Assembly (NCBI GenBank): GCA_020853775.1
Contig: JADYYH010000073.1
Location: forward strand, 47,568-111,567
Length of the DNA: 64,000 nucleotides
Reading direction: 5' to 3'
Source: Nitrospira sp.
GTDB taxonomy: Bacteria; Nitrospirota; Nitrospiria; Nitrospirales; Nitrospiraceae
Part shown: positions 9,213 to 18,766 of the stretch, piece by piece
How the letters are laid out: each line of letters begins with the position of its first letter
Numbering within the stretch: position 1 is the stretch's first letter
Notes under the pieces: model-generated
Database searches by the model: none
What the model was told of the DNA's origin: nothing
The model's input: the letters and a program-made list of their open reading frames with translations, nothing else
Made by a program: the position numbers and the translations under genes

Positions 9213-9977
9213 CTATCGCGACGGCCCATGGTGGTGAAAGATATGACTGCTCGAAACAACCTGAAACCCTAGCTTATAATACAGGGCAAGAGAAGGAAGG
9301 TTCGCGCTCTGGGTGCCGACGCGAACCATTCTTGGATGACCACATGTCATGCTCGCGAACCCAATCATCGCTGCAGCCAATCCCAATCCACGGAAATCTG
9401 GCAGGACGGCGACCAGATCGATCATGAGGACCTGCTCGGCAGCGGCTATCAACTGGAGAAATCCCACGACTCGACCATCGTGTTCTGCAACCACCATATA
9501 GTCGCCCCTCTGCCGGCTGAAGAAATTGCCAGCCCATCGAGCCTTGATTTCGTCAGCCAAGCTCAAGGGAATGTCGGGATCCACATGAAACCGCGAATAA
9601 CGAAAACTCTGTCTCGCGATATCCACGACCCTCGGCGCATCGTTCGATGTCGCAAGCCGCACCAGAGGTCCGGCTGTCCCGACATGACGCAAGCGTGGCG
9701 TCTCCAGCGTAAGGGCCGTATCTACAATACGGAACCCGCACTCTTCCAGCTGATGACTTGTACGCACTTCTTGTGTCGCAATCTTGGCATAGGCAAAACC
9801 AGGCCGCAGGGTAAGCTGGCGAAGCTCTTGCAGAGTAGTGATTCCCTCCTGTTCTTCCCACACCCCGGTTATGCGGTGAACGTCACGGTTCATGATCGTG
9901 GCAAGCCAGGCATCCGGCACAATCGACAGGCCGCGCACAGAATGTGGTACGGATACGTCCGAGGGTTGATCAGACAT
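9213..9977 (-). CDS. GNAT-family N-acetyltransferase, likely nucleotide-sugar N-acetyltransferase
   Basis: 254 residues from ATG 9977, which overlaps the end of the oxidoreductase gene by 8 bp; the longer track start at 10061 lies well inside that gene and is unlikely. The C-terminal GNAT fold is clear: VARQ/DIARQSFRYSRFH, then IDLVAVLPDFRGLGLAAAMIGFA (acetyl-CoA pyrophosphate loop, here RGLGLA) and the beta-bulge region SLALYYKLGF. The layout with a long N-terminal half resembles WecD/RffC (dTDP-fucosamine acetyltransferase). Its likely job is to acetylate the amino group that the aminotransferase in this cluster installs. The exact sugar is unknown. Confidence 0.75.
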   Translation of the reverse strand: MSDQPSDVSVPHSVRGLSIVPDAWLATIMNRDVHRITGVWEEQEGITTLQELRQLTLRPGFAYAKIATQEVRTSHQLEECGFRIVDTALTLETPRLRHVGTAGPLVRLATSNDAPRVVDIARQSFRYSRFHVDPDIPLSLADEIKARWAGNFFSRQRGDYMVVAEHDGRVVGFLQLIAAAEQVLMIDLVAVLPDFRGLGLAAAMIGFASMTCGHPRMVRVGTQSANLPSLALYYKLGFQVVSSSHIFHHHGPSR

Positions 9978-10974
9978 ATTCCACTTTGACCGGGAGGCCG
10001 GAATGCGCACTCCGCTCGATCGCGAAGCACACGGAGAGAGAGGCAAACACGTCTTCCTCACTCACCTCCGCCTCCCCGCGTCCTTGAATCGCCGCCACAA
10101 AACTCACGATCAACGCACCCTTATGCACCCCCGGGTACGCGGTATCCAAGATGAGTGGCGGAACATGAGGGTCCGCGGAAGTATATAACCACGCACAGTC
10201 CCTCCCGTTCAGAAACGTCGCCTTTGTCCCATACAAGGCCAGTGTGTGGAAATGCGGCAATCGGCAACCGAAGTTGACGCCGAGTTTCCCGACTGCACCG
10301 CTGGCAAAGCGCAAGACCGCCACCACATTGTCAAAATTTCCAAATCCGGAGCCTTGGCTCGCTAGCGCATTCCCTACCGCCGACACTTCGAGAATGCGAT
10401 CGTTCGCCAACCACATCAGAAGATCCGCGACATGGACCCCGCCTCCGTGTACGGCGGAATAAAACGGGAGTTTCCCTCGCCATCCCTCGGTAATTTTTTC
10501 GAGCCGCCCGTAATTATAGTCGGCTTCCAGATGGTAGAGAGTGCCGAACTGACCCGACAAGATGCGCTGTCGCAGATCCAGAAACCGCGGCGAGCGTCGC
10601 AAAATCAGATTTGACGACAAGCGAAGGTCAGGACGACGGCGCAATTCCTCTCTGACGCGTTTCGCCTCCTCCTCATGAAGTACGAAGGGTTTCTCCACAA
10701 AGACATGCTTGCCTCGTTCCAGAGCCCGGAGGGTCTGAGAGAAATGGCAGTCATCGTAACTGGCAATACAGACAAGATCGATGGAGGGATCGTCGAGAAT
10801 CTCCGTGTCGCACTCGCGCGCCGCAACATCGGGAAATTTACCCGCTATCGCGGCAAGTATCGTCGGGTTCCTGTCACAAACGGCAACAAGCTCGCACTCT
10901 GGAATTCGGGCAATGGCCTCCGCATGCTTCTCCCCGACTCCAAGACCGATGACTCCAACTCTCAACTTGGACAT
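9970..10974 (-). CDS. Gfo/Idh/MocA-family NAD(P)-dependent oxidoreductase
   Basis: 334 residues. N-terminal Rossmann motif VGVIGLGVGEKHAEAI, and the family's catalytic EKP in HVFVEKPFVL. The C-terminal half (LEADYNYGRLEKITEGWRG, VHGGGVHVADLLMWL) is the mixed alpha/beta substrate domain with the conserved HxxD/W region. These enzymes oxidise a sugar hydroxyl, often to a 3- or 4-keto sugar, before transamination. In this cluster it probably prepares a nucleotide sugar or acts on the final nonulosonate. It is joined to the GNAT downstream by an 8-bp overlap and follows the deacetylase gene after 48 bp. Confidence 0.85.
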   Translation of the reverse strand: MSKLRVGVIGLGVGEKHAEAIARIPECELVAVCDRNPTILAAIAGKFPDVAARECDTEILDDPSIDLVCIASYDDCHFSQTLRALERGKHVFVEKPFVLHEEEAKRVREELRRRPDLRLSSNLILRRSPRFLDLRQRILSGQFGTLYHLEADYNYGRLEKITEGWRGKLPFYSAVHGGGVHVADLLMWLANDRILEVSAVGNALASQGSGFGNFDNVVAVLRFASGAVGKLGVNFGCRLPHFHTLALYGTKATFLNGRDCAWLYTSADPHVPPLILDTAYPGVHKGALIVSFVAAIQGRGEAEVSEEDVFASLSVCFAIERSAHSGLPVKVEYV

Positions 10975-11022
10975 GAATACATCACGATTATGAACGCAGG
11001 TCTAGAACTGGCGCAGGGGCAA

Positions 11023-11922
11023 TCAGACGACCATCACCCGCTTCAGATGAAACAGATCGGCAGTTGAATCATTTACGCCATCAACCGCACTGGGGCAGCA
11101 GCGCACCCCTCTGCGCTTCAACGCCTCGATGACTCGCGCGGAGTAGCAATTTGGCATGCCTTCCGGGTAGGAGTAATGCGGCCCGTGAACGGCAGCCTTC
11201 TCTTTCAACAGTCGCATGCCGGTCTCGATCTCATATTCCAGGTCCTGCGTACCAAGAGAGTCGAGGATGACGTGAGAGTGCCCGTGCCCCCCCACGGTAA
11301 ACAACGGTTCAGCCGCAAGTGTTCGGACCTCGCTCCAGTCGAGCTTCTGATCAAGAGGGTGTGAACTTGAATAGGTGATGGCTACGCCCAGTTGAGCCTG
11401 TATGTCCGTCGCCAGCTGCTCTCCATCTATCATCAGGTCATTTTTCACGATCTGCCGGATCTCGTTCAGAAAGACTCGGCGTTCTTCATCCCCACGAAAC
11501 TGTCGCTGGCCCCACGGAAGCTGGAGCTCCGCACACACGCACTGTTCCACGGCAAACTCAATTCGATCAATCCACGACATCCTGTTTCGTTCGACAAAAT
11601 CCGTGCTGATGTAAAAGGTGGCGGGCACATGCTCATCCACAAGCACGGGGGCCGCTACCGAGAGGTTGTTTCGAAATCCATCATCGAACGTCACCGCAAA
11701 GGGCCGTGGAGGAAGAGGAATCCCGAGCTCCCGGTGAGTGAGGATGTCGTTCATACTCACCGGAGTGCCCACTTGCTTTAACCGCCGGAGCACGGTCACA
11801 AAGTAATCGCGTTCAATATGCTTCCTGGTATAGTTGCGGACGGCACAATCGACGGACAACGTCACACCGTGAAACAGAAAGATGGCGAGATGATTGTCGG
11901 AGATTCTCGACGGATAGTTCAT
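11023..11922 (-). CDS. Polysaccharide deacetylase (carbohydrate esterase 4-like)
   Basis: 299 residues from ATG 11922, which overlaps the upstream stop as ATGA. The NodB-type motifs are present: TFDDGF (motif 1, with the base Asp and the metal Asp) and GGHGHSH (motif 2, HxxxH-like metal ligands). YPEGMP takes the place of the usual motif-3 RxPY/YPYG, so the active site is divergent. No signal peptide is visible, so it is probably cytoplasmic and acts on a nucleotide- or lipid-linked sugar rather than on wall polymer. It lies between the formyltransferase-like gene and the Gfo/Idh gene. It could free an amino group that is then formylated or amidinated; that order is inference. Confidence 0.78.
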   Translation of the reverse strand: MNYPSRISDNHLAIFLFHGVTLSVDCAVRNYTRKHIERDYFVTVLRRLKQVGTPVSMNDILTHRELGIPLPPRPFAVTFDDGFRNNLSVAAPVLVDEHVPATFYISTDFVERNRMSWIDRIEFAVEQCVCAELQLPWGQRQFRGDEERRVFLNEIRQIVKNDLMIDGEQLATDIQAQLGVAITYSSSHPLDQKLDWSEVRTLAAEPLFTVGGHGHSHVILDSLGTQDLEYEIETGMRLLKEKAAVHGPHYSYPEGMPNCYSARVIEALKRRGVRCCPSAVDGVNDSTADLFHLKRVMVV

Positions 11923-12632
11923 GCTAATGTCGCGCAATACTTTTCAAATCGTTTCACACACACCTCTTTCAACACGGCCGGCATGAACGAGTAATATCGT
12001 CCCATCTGCCGCTGCGAACGACTTGCGATATGGCCCGTGCGCTGCAATTCTTCCAACGCCACGCGCGTGAGATTCAAGGCCGATTCAGTATTGCGATGCC
12101 GCAATTGATGGAGCTGCATATCCCGAGTGAGCGCGACAGGACGTATGCCAATGAGCGCTCCATCGTCAAGCGCTTCGTTCAGCACATGCAGAGTCGTCAC
12201 CACATTTCTAAAATCATTGTGATAGATCGCCCAGAGATGGCTGTCCAAGCCTCGATAGAATTCAGGATCCCCGCCGTGCAGATTGACCACTCGGGGTCCG
12301 GCGGCTCTGATCAGTGCCGGTCCGGCCTTCCGAATACCGAACGCGACCGTGAGATCGGGCATAAACTGCTGTGCGGCCGCCACTGCCTCGGAGTCGTTCA
12401 CGTTCGTGCATGTCAGTGTTTCTGCGAAATCCGAAACCGACGGTTCACTCCCCTTAAACCACAGATCACGTTCGTATTGATCGCGTATCGGCTCATACGG
12501 GTGAGCCACCTCGAAGGAAGGCCGGACGCCAGTGGTTTCCAGAATGACCTGCAACTTGGGCACCTGTGAAACGAGCTCCCGCACAAAATACGAATGGTGC
12601 AGTGTATCCGTCGTCAGAATAAGCGCTCGCAT
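11919..12632 (-). CDS. Formyltransferase-fold protein (methionyl-tRNA/sugar N-formyltransferase-like)
   Basis: 237 residues from ATG 12632. The central segment RVVNLHGGDPEFYRGLDSHLWAI matches the core of 10-formyltetrahydrofolate-dependent formyltransferases (N-L-H-x(n)-P-x-YRG). The preceding PDLTVAFGIRKAGPALI corresponds to the usual folate-site strand. Sugar N-formyltransferases such as WbkC and VioF formylate an amino sugar in O-antigens. The usual N-terminal beta strand is present (MRALILTTDTLHHSYF). The gene starts 2 bp after the NeuB homologue stops and overlaps the deacetylase start. The NHD catalytic triad is not fully evident, so formylation of an aminosugar is likely but unproven. 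Confidence 0.68.
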   Translation of the reverse strand: MRALILTTDTLHHSYFVRELVSQVPKLQVILETTGVRPSFEVAHPYEPIRDQYERDLWFKGSEPSVSDFAETLTCTNVNDSEAVAAAQQFMPDLTVAFGIRKAGPALIRAAGPRVVNLHGGDPEFYRGLDSHLWAIYHNDFRNVVTTLHVLNEALDDGALIGIRPVALTRDMQLHQLRHRNTESALNLTRVALEELQRTGHIASRSQRQMGRYYSFMPAVLKEVCVKRFEKYCATLA

Positions 12633-12634
12633 CC

Positions 12635-13645
12635 TCAGCACACCTCATTCCAGGTGATCTGCTCTCCACGACGGAGCGGACGCACAAGGCGTTTCCCGAT
12701 GAGGGCCGGCCACTCAGCCGCTTTGATGCCTGTCGCAGGACGCGCCCACATCAGGTCACCTGCGGAAAGAACGGTCTCTGCGGGCAACGCTCTTGCCGCC
12801 ACGACTCCTTTTCGTATGACCTCCCGCAGCGGAAACTCGCAGGGCTGTATGTCCTTTCCGAAACGGCCCAAGCTGGCTTTCACTCTTCCGACACTTTGCA
12901 CCAAGTCCTTCAGCTCGTGCGGTTCAAATGAGAGCGCATGATCACGAAACTCTCGACCTTCTCGTCGGTCGGTGAAATGCACCTCAATGAGTTGCGCTCC
13001 CACCGCGACCGCCGCGAGTACTGCCTCCGCGCCAATCACGTGATTGGAATACCCGGTCGTCAGTCCATAGCGCTGCCTGAGAAACGGCACACTCGACACG
13101 TTCGCTTGCTCGATAGGAACCGGATAGGCTGCGACACAATGCATCAGTATCAGTCGATCCTTCAGCGCGATTCCGTTCAACTCCATACGGCACCACGTCA
13201 GTGCCTGGTCAATCTCATCGGTGGTGCAGTTTCCGGTGGAAAGAATCACAGGCTTTCCCGTGCGAACTGCGGCTCGTATGACCGGCTCAAAGGTCAAGTC
13301 TCCGCTCGCAATTTTGATCGCCGGACTCCATCGACTCAGGAAGTCAACCACATCTTCCGTCAGCGCAGTTGAAAACAATGGACTGCCCAGTTTGGCAGCA
13401 TGGGCCGCCAGCTGGAGATGCGCCTCCTCTGACAAACTGAACTGCGTCACCCGTGCCAGTCGATGTGGATCTGATGCGGAGGCGTACCGTTCAGGCGTGT
13501 AGGTTTGGAGTTTGACGGCATCGGCGCCGGATTGTGCGGCAAGCGTGATCAGACGTTCGGCAACGGCAACATCCCCTTCGTGATTGACACCGATTTCCGC
13601 GACAACCGCGACGGTCTCATCAAGATTTTTCCCAAATACGTTCAA
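12635..13645 (-). CDS. NeuB-family synthase (N-acetylneuraminate/legionaminate/pseudaminate synthase-like)
   Basis: 336 residues. NeuB enzymes condense phosphoenolpyruvate with a six-carbon N-acyl sugar to give a nine-carbon nonulosonic acid. Matching motifs are AEIGVNHEGD near the N-terminus, GADAVKLQTYTPE, ILSTGNCTTDEI, GYSNHVIG, and a C-terminal SAF antifreeze-like domain (KGVVAARALPAETVLSAGDLMWARP). The start is TTG 13645, which overlaps the preceding stop as TTGA; a weak start codon plus coupling suggests dose control by the upstream gene. It is the key gene of the cluster. HFTDRREGREFRDHALSFEP replaces the usual HFTLD..GPDH segment and is longer than I expect, so its sugar specificity may differ from known NeuB enzymes. 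Confidence 0.85.
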   Translation of the reverse strand: MNVFGKNLDETVAVVAEIGVNHEGDVAVAERLITLAAQSGADAVKLQTYTPERYASASDPHRLARVTQFSLSEEAHLQLAAHAAKLGSPLFSTALTEDVVDFLSRWSPAIKIASGDLTFEPVIRAAVRTGKPVILSTGNCTTDEIDQALTWCRMELNGIALKDRLILMHCVAAYPVPIEQANVSSVPFLRQRYGLTTGYSNHVIGAEAVLAAVAVGAQLIEVHFTDRREGREFRDHALSFEPHELKDLVQSVGRVKASLGRFGKDIQPCEFPLREVIRKGVVAARALPAETVLSAGDLMWARPATGIKAAEWPALIGKRLVRPLRRGEQITWNEVC

Positions 13646-14706
13646 CGCTGGTTGCCTCCATGCACCGAGGGATCCCGAAGAGGAGTGAAAAATCTCTCAT
13701 GCCGAAGCGCCAAATCCTTATACCATTGAATATACTCGACGAAGCCTTTTTCCAGTGGATACTGAGGGCAGTACCCGAGCAATCGTTTGGCCTTCTCAAT
13801 AGAGAGCGTTCCGCGCTCAGGCATCAATGCATCGCGCGGTTGGAATTTCACTTCGACATGGGGAAATTGTTGTCGCACGATCTCAATCATTTGTGCGAGT
13901 GAACGCGCCCCTCCATACGTCAAATTAAAGATTTGGTTCCTGGCTTCGTCTTTGCCGATACATAGCACCAGCCCCTGCAGAAGGTCTTTGATATACGTGA
14001 AATCGAGCGCATCGCTCCCGTCACCATTGACACTGAGAGGTGCCCCGCGAAGGACGCCTTCGATAAAGGCCTGTCCGACACGCCGACTGACGCAGCGTTG
14101 GCCGTACAACGCCGAGGGTCTGACAATCGTGTAGGAAAGATCGAAGACCTGGGCATAGGCAATCACGAGTTTCTCTCCTCCATACTTCAACGCACCGTAA
14201 ATACCCAGCGGCTCACAATGACGCTCCTCCGTCACAGCTTCACCGTCGAAATTCCCGTAGACCATCGAAGATGAGAAGTAGATGAAGCGGGCCTTCAACC
14301 CCCGCGCGCAATCCAGTGCATTCTCTAAGGTTCGTAAACTATGATCGAAGGTGCTATACGGATCCTTGTTCGCACGATTCGCATGGGCGATGGCTGCCAA
14401 CTGCACAATCGTATCAGGCTTCATATCGTTGAGACATCGAGACAGCACATGGTAGTCGCGCGCGTCGACAACATGAAGGGGAATTTGAGCCTCCTGCAGT
14501 AACCGCAGGCGGTCGTGGATGAAATGAAGATACAGGGCTTTGTTGGCGTCTTCATGCGAGTTCGAGAACGCACCAAGATTGTTGACTTGCAGGCTGTCTA
14601 CGGCGTGAACATCAGCACCCATTTCGGCGAGGGCCAACGCAAGATTATGGCCGATAAAACCGGCGCCTCCGATAAGCGCTATCTTCCGTCCTTGGAGTTC
14701 GATCAC
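13642..14706 (-). CDS. NAD-dependent epimerase/dehydratase (extended SDR)
   Basis: 354 residues. Rossmann motif IALIGGAGFIGHNLALAL, and the catalytic YxxxK in IYGALKYGGEK with the preceding Ser in FSSSMVYG. RPSALYGQRC is the substrate-binding segment of nucleotide-sugar SDRs. Candidate activities are 4,6-dehydratase or 4-epimerase; the sequence alone does not decide, although the cluster needs a 4-keto or 4-epimer sugar before DegT transamination. GTG 14706 overlaps the aminotransferase stop as GTGA, and the stop overlaps the NeuB start, so the three proteins are translationally linked. Confidence 0.83.
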   Translation of the reverse strand: MIELQGRKIALIGGAGFIGHNLALALAEMGADVHAVDSLQVNNLGAFSNSHEDANKALYLHFIHDRLRLLQEAQIPLHVVDARDYHVLSRCLNDMKPDTIVQLAAIAHANRANKDPYSTFDHSLRTLENALDCARGLKARFIYFSSSMVYGNFDGEAVTEERHCEPLGIYGALKYGGEKLVIAYAQVFDLSYTIVRPSALYGQRCVSRRVGQAFIEGVLRGAPLSVNGDGSDALDFTYIKDLLQGLVLCIGKDEARNQIFNLTYGGARSLAQMIEIVRQQFPHVEVKFQPRDALMPERGTLSIEKAKRLLGYCPQYPLEKGFVEYIQWYKDLALRHERFFTPLRDPSVHGGNQR

Positions 14707-15878
14707 CGTGTGAGTCCTTTCCTGCCGGCACTCTCTGTTACGCTTCGCTCCAGCGTTGCCACGATTCTGTCGACATCGCCGCCTGCCACATGCATTCCCA
14801 GCGGCAGCGCGACCGAATGATCGCTAATGTGTTCCGCTCGTGAATAATTAGCAGGCACAAAGCCATACTTGTTTCGATAGTACGTCATCCGCGGAACCGG
14901 TTGCGGATAGTAGATACTGGTTCCGATTCCGGCCGTATTCAGTCGTTCGACCGCCTCGTTCCGTTTGTGCGCATATTCTCCCTCGAATACGACACTCGCG
15001 CAATAGTAGCTGGATCGGCATTCAGCAGCATCGGTATCGATGAGCCGAACATTCGGCAGCTCCCCGACCAGCTTCCGGTAGCGATCGAACAGTGCGGTAC
15101 GGTGAGCCAACACGGCGCTCATGCGTCGAAGCTGAGAACGGCCGAGCGCTGCTTGAATTTCGCTCATCCGATAGTTCAGCCCAAGACTGGGTACGTCATA
15201 CATCCCCGGCACGGTCCGCTCTGTATGCGTCCGGTCTACGCCAAAGGCCCGCAGCCGAGCCACAGCCTGGGAGACGTCTTCATGCCGACTGACGAACATT
15301 CCACCTTCGCCTGTAGTCATATGCTTCACCGGATAGAAGGAAAAACAGCCGGCATCCCCGAACAATCCAACATGACGCCCTTGATGGCTGGCTCCCAATG
15401 CAATCGCACAGTCCTCAATGATTCTGAGATTGTATCGTTGGGCAAGATCGACAATGGGAGGCATATCGCAGGGAATACCGGCAAAGTGTACGACGGAAAT
15501 CGCTTTTGTCTTGGAGGTCAATGCAGATTCGATGGCCGACGCGGTCAAATTCCCTGTACGAGAATCACAGTCGACAAATACCGGCGTGGCCCCGACCCAC
15601 TCCACGGCATGGGCCGTCGCCGCATGAGTTTGCGCAGGGACGATCACTTCATCTCCCGGGCCGATTCCAAAATGAAGATACGAGAGGTGCAATGCCGCCA
15701 TGCATGAACTGACCGACACACAATGACCTCCTCCCAGAAACGCAGCAAACTCTTGTTCAAACGACTTGCACTGAGGCCCATGAGTCAAAATATGCCCATT
15801 GAGTACCTCGAGAACCGCCTGTCGATCCTCGTCTGTGATCCAAGGCCGAGCAAATGGGATCTGGGGAGTGTCAGTCAT
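14703..15878 (-). CDS. DegT/DnrJ/EryC1/StrS aminotransferase (PLP-dependent)
   Basis: 391 residues from ATG 15878, which has GGAAGGA 11 bp upstream; the longer track start lacks a site. The PLP lysine is in YPVKHMTTGEGG (K185), and IIEDCAIALGASHQG holds the aspartate that contacts the pyridine nitrogen. These enzymes transfer an amino group from glutamate to a keto sugar, as PseC and PglE do for pseudaminate and bacillosamine. It is 37 bp downstream of the SpsF-type gene. In this cluster it is the likely source of the amino group later acetylated, formylated or amidinated. Confidence 0.86.
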   Translation of the reverse strand: MTDTPQIPFARPWITDEDRQAVLEVLNGHILTHGPQCKSFEQEFAAFLGGGHCVSVSSCMAALHLSYLHFGIGPGDEVIVPAQTHAATAHAVEWVGATPVFVDCDSRTGNLTASAIESALTSKTKAISVVHFAGIPCDMPPIVDLAQRYNLRIIEDCAIALGASHQGRHVGLFGDAGCFSFYPVKHMTTGEGGMFVSRHEDVSQAVARLRAFGVDRTHTERTVPGMYDVPSLGLNYRMSEIQAALGRSQLRRMSAVLAHRTALFDRYRKLVGELPNVRLIDTDAAECRSSYYCASVVFEGEYAHKRNEAVERLNTAGIGTSIYYPQPVPRMTYYRNKYGFVPANYSRAEHISDHSVALPLGMHVAGGDVDRIVATLERSVTESAGRKGLTR

Positions 15879-15915
15879 GTGGTCGCGTCCTTCCGGTTGT
15901 AATTCTGATGTAGAG

Positions 15916-16596
15916 TCACATTGACGTAACACTGGTGTTCAACACGGGTGGGCGGAAACGGCGAAGTTCTTCGATCGATAACTGTTCGAGCCGATGAAAA
16001 TCCTCGATCGTATCGACGGCTAAACCGACTTCGGCGAGCCTTCGGTCTCCAGACTCGACATTCACAACCCGAAATCGGTCAGGCTGTCGATAGAAAAATG
16101 GGGTGACGTGCTCTTGATCATTCAGCGTAGTATCCTCCATGCGAATCGCCTGAAGAGCGCTGACCCTGATGAGTTCAACATTTTGCCCCTTGGGAAACGA
16201 CCGAGGGAACACAGTAGTCACCAAGTCAGGGTCCTCTCTTTCAGCATAGGGAATCATAAGACGCAGGACCTCTGGAAACAGCAGCGGACTGTCCCCGTTA
16301 ATGCGCATGATCCAATCGCACGGATACTCCCGCGCACCGGACATGAACCGGGCAAGGACATTATCCAAGGAACCTCGATGGACTTGCATGTCCATCGATT
16401 CGATGTAGCGGACGAGCGGATCATCGGACTCCTCGGCACTCGTTACCACAACAATGTCCTCAGAGGAAAGGGTCTGCTCAACCGCACGCAGCACATGACG
16501 GATCATCGCTTCGCCACGGAATGGAGCGAGCATCTTTCCCGGATACCGCCGAGAGGACATTCTCGCCTGCACGAATGCTTTGATCATCGCTTTCAT
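15916..16596 (-). CDS. SpsF/NeuA-like cytidylyltransferase family protein
   Basis: 226 residues. N-terminus KAFVQARMSSRRYPGKML matches the SpsF/acylneuraminate cytidylyltransferase nucleotide-binding loop; MRINGDSPLLFPEV carries the metal-binding NGD. These enzymes activate nonulosonic or related acids as CMP-sugars. Start ATG 16596; ATG 16587 is a second option. It is the first gene of the accessory cluster, 52 bp after fcl stops. Pairing a CMP-transferase with a NeuB homologue four genes away is the standard nonulosonate arrangement, although this protein resembles SpsF more than NeuA. Confidence 0.77.
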   Translation of the reverse strand: MKAMIKAFVQARMSSRRYPGKMLAPFRGEAMIRHVLRAVEQTLSSEDIVVVTSAEESDDPLVRYIESMDMQVHRGSLDNVLARFMSGAREYPCDWIMRINGDSPLLFPEVLRLMIPYAEREDPDLVTTVFPRSFPKGQNVELIRVSALQAIRMEDTTLNDQEHVTPFFYRQPDRFRVVNVESGDRRLAEVGLAVDTIEDFHRLEQLSIEELRRFRPPVLNTSVTSM

Positions 16597-16648
16597 CTCA
16601 TTGGTCTGGCGCGGAACAAGGTGCTCTGGGCAGAAGCGCTACACTGAA

Positions 16649-17599
16649 TCAAGGAATCGCAGCCGACTGCGGACCGGCACTGCGCGTGTACCACTGATAC
16701 GTCGCCAATAATCCCTCTCGTAAGGTAATGGTGGAACTCCATCCCAGCGCCGCGATGCGGCTGCAATCCATCAGCTTCCGCGGCATGCCGTCCGGCTTGG
16801 TCCGATCCCAATGAACGTCGCCTCGATATCCCACCACCTCGGCAACAAGCGCGGCCAGTTCTGTAATCGCAATGTCCTTCCCCGTCCCGACATTCATGAT
16901 CATCGCATCGGAATATCGATCCATCAGGAACAGGCAGGCATCCGCGCAGTCATCTACATGCAAAAACTCACGCCGCGGAGCCCCGGTGCCCCAGAGGATG
17001 GGAGTGGTGCCCTGCTCACGCGCTTCGTGGAAGCGTCGCAGCAATGCCGCCAACACATGCGCCGTCTGGAGATCAAAATTATCGTTCGGACCATAGAGAT
17101 TCGTGGGCATTGCCGCAATGAAATCGCACCCGTATTGGCGTCGATAGGCCTGGCACATTTTGATGCCTGCGATTTTCGCCACGGCGTACCACTCATTGGT
17201 CGGCTCGAGCGGGCCGGTCAGCAGATACTCTTCCTTCATCGGTTGAGGAGAATCTCTCGGGTAGATACAAGACGACCCGAGCAGCAACAGCTTTTTCGCG
17301 CCATGGAGATAGGCTTGATGGACAACGTTGGTTTGTATCGCCAGGTTGTCATAGATGAATTCCGCCGGCAATGTGCTGTTCGCGAGAATGCCGCCCACTT
17401 TGGCCGCAGCGAGATAGACGTATTCGGGCTTGGTCTCCGAAAAGAATCCGGCGACCTGCCTGTTATCGCGCAAATCCAATTCTGTGCTGGTGCGCACGAT
17501 CAGGTTGTCATACCCGCGGGCCGTAAGGGCACGAACGATCGCAGAACCCACCATTCCCCGATGCCCGGCCACGTAGACGCGTGCGTGTGTATCGATCAC
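16649..17599 (-). CDS. fcl: GDP-L-fucose synthase
   Basis: 316 residues, the normal length. Starts VYVAGHRGMVGSAIVRAL, the NADPH Rossmann motif of the GDP-4-keto-6-deoxymannose 3,5-epimerase-4-reductase. The SDR catalytic triad is represented by LGSSCIYP (Ser) and YAVAKIAG (Tyr-x-x-x-Lys). MPTNLYGPNDNFD is the family substrate loop. It completes GDP-fucose from the product of the gmd gene, whose stop lies 1 bp before this GTG start (17599). The pair is a compact two-gene unit between the O-antigen ligase-type gene and the nonulosonate-type cluster. Confidence 0.93.
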   Translation of the reverse strand: MIDTHARVYVAGHRGMVGSAIVRALTARGYDNLIVRTSTELDLRDNRQVAGFFSETKPEYVYLAAAKVGGILANSTLPAEFIYDNLAIQTNVVHQAYLHGAKKLLLLGSSCIYPRDSPQPMKEEYLLTGPLEPTNEWYAVAKIAGIKMCQAYRRQYGCDFIAAMPTNLYGPNDNFDLQTAHVLAALLRRFHEAREQGTTPILWGTGAPRREFLHVDDCADACLFLMDRYSDAMIMNVGTGKDIAITELAALVAEVVGYRGDVHWDRTKPDGMPRKLMDCSRIAALGWSSTITLREGLLATYQWYTRSAGPQSAAIP

Positions 17600-17600
17600 C

Positions 17601-18674
<1,074 letters not shown>

Positions 18675-18687
18675 TCATGCATGGTAC

Positions 18688-18717
18688 GTTGTGATGGAAT
18701 CATAGATGCCCTGTCAA
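18688..18717 (-). promoter_or_regulatory. Possible sigma-70-type promoter upstream of gmd-fcl
   Basis: Reading the minus strand, TTGACA (plus-strand 18712-18717) is a perfect -35 box, followed after 17 bp by a weak -10 candidate, TCACAA. It lies in the 158-bp gap between the O-antigen ligase-type gene and gmd, and would give a leader of about 75 nt. The -10 match is poor, so this is a candidate only. Confidence 0.3.
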
Positions 18718-18766
18718 GGGATGTGCAATCGAGCCTGCAGACAGGATGCGACGTCGTCCTCATCGG

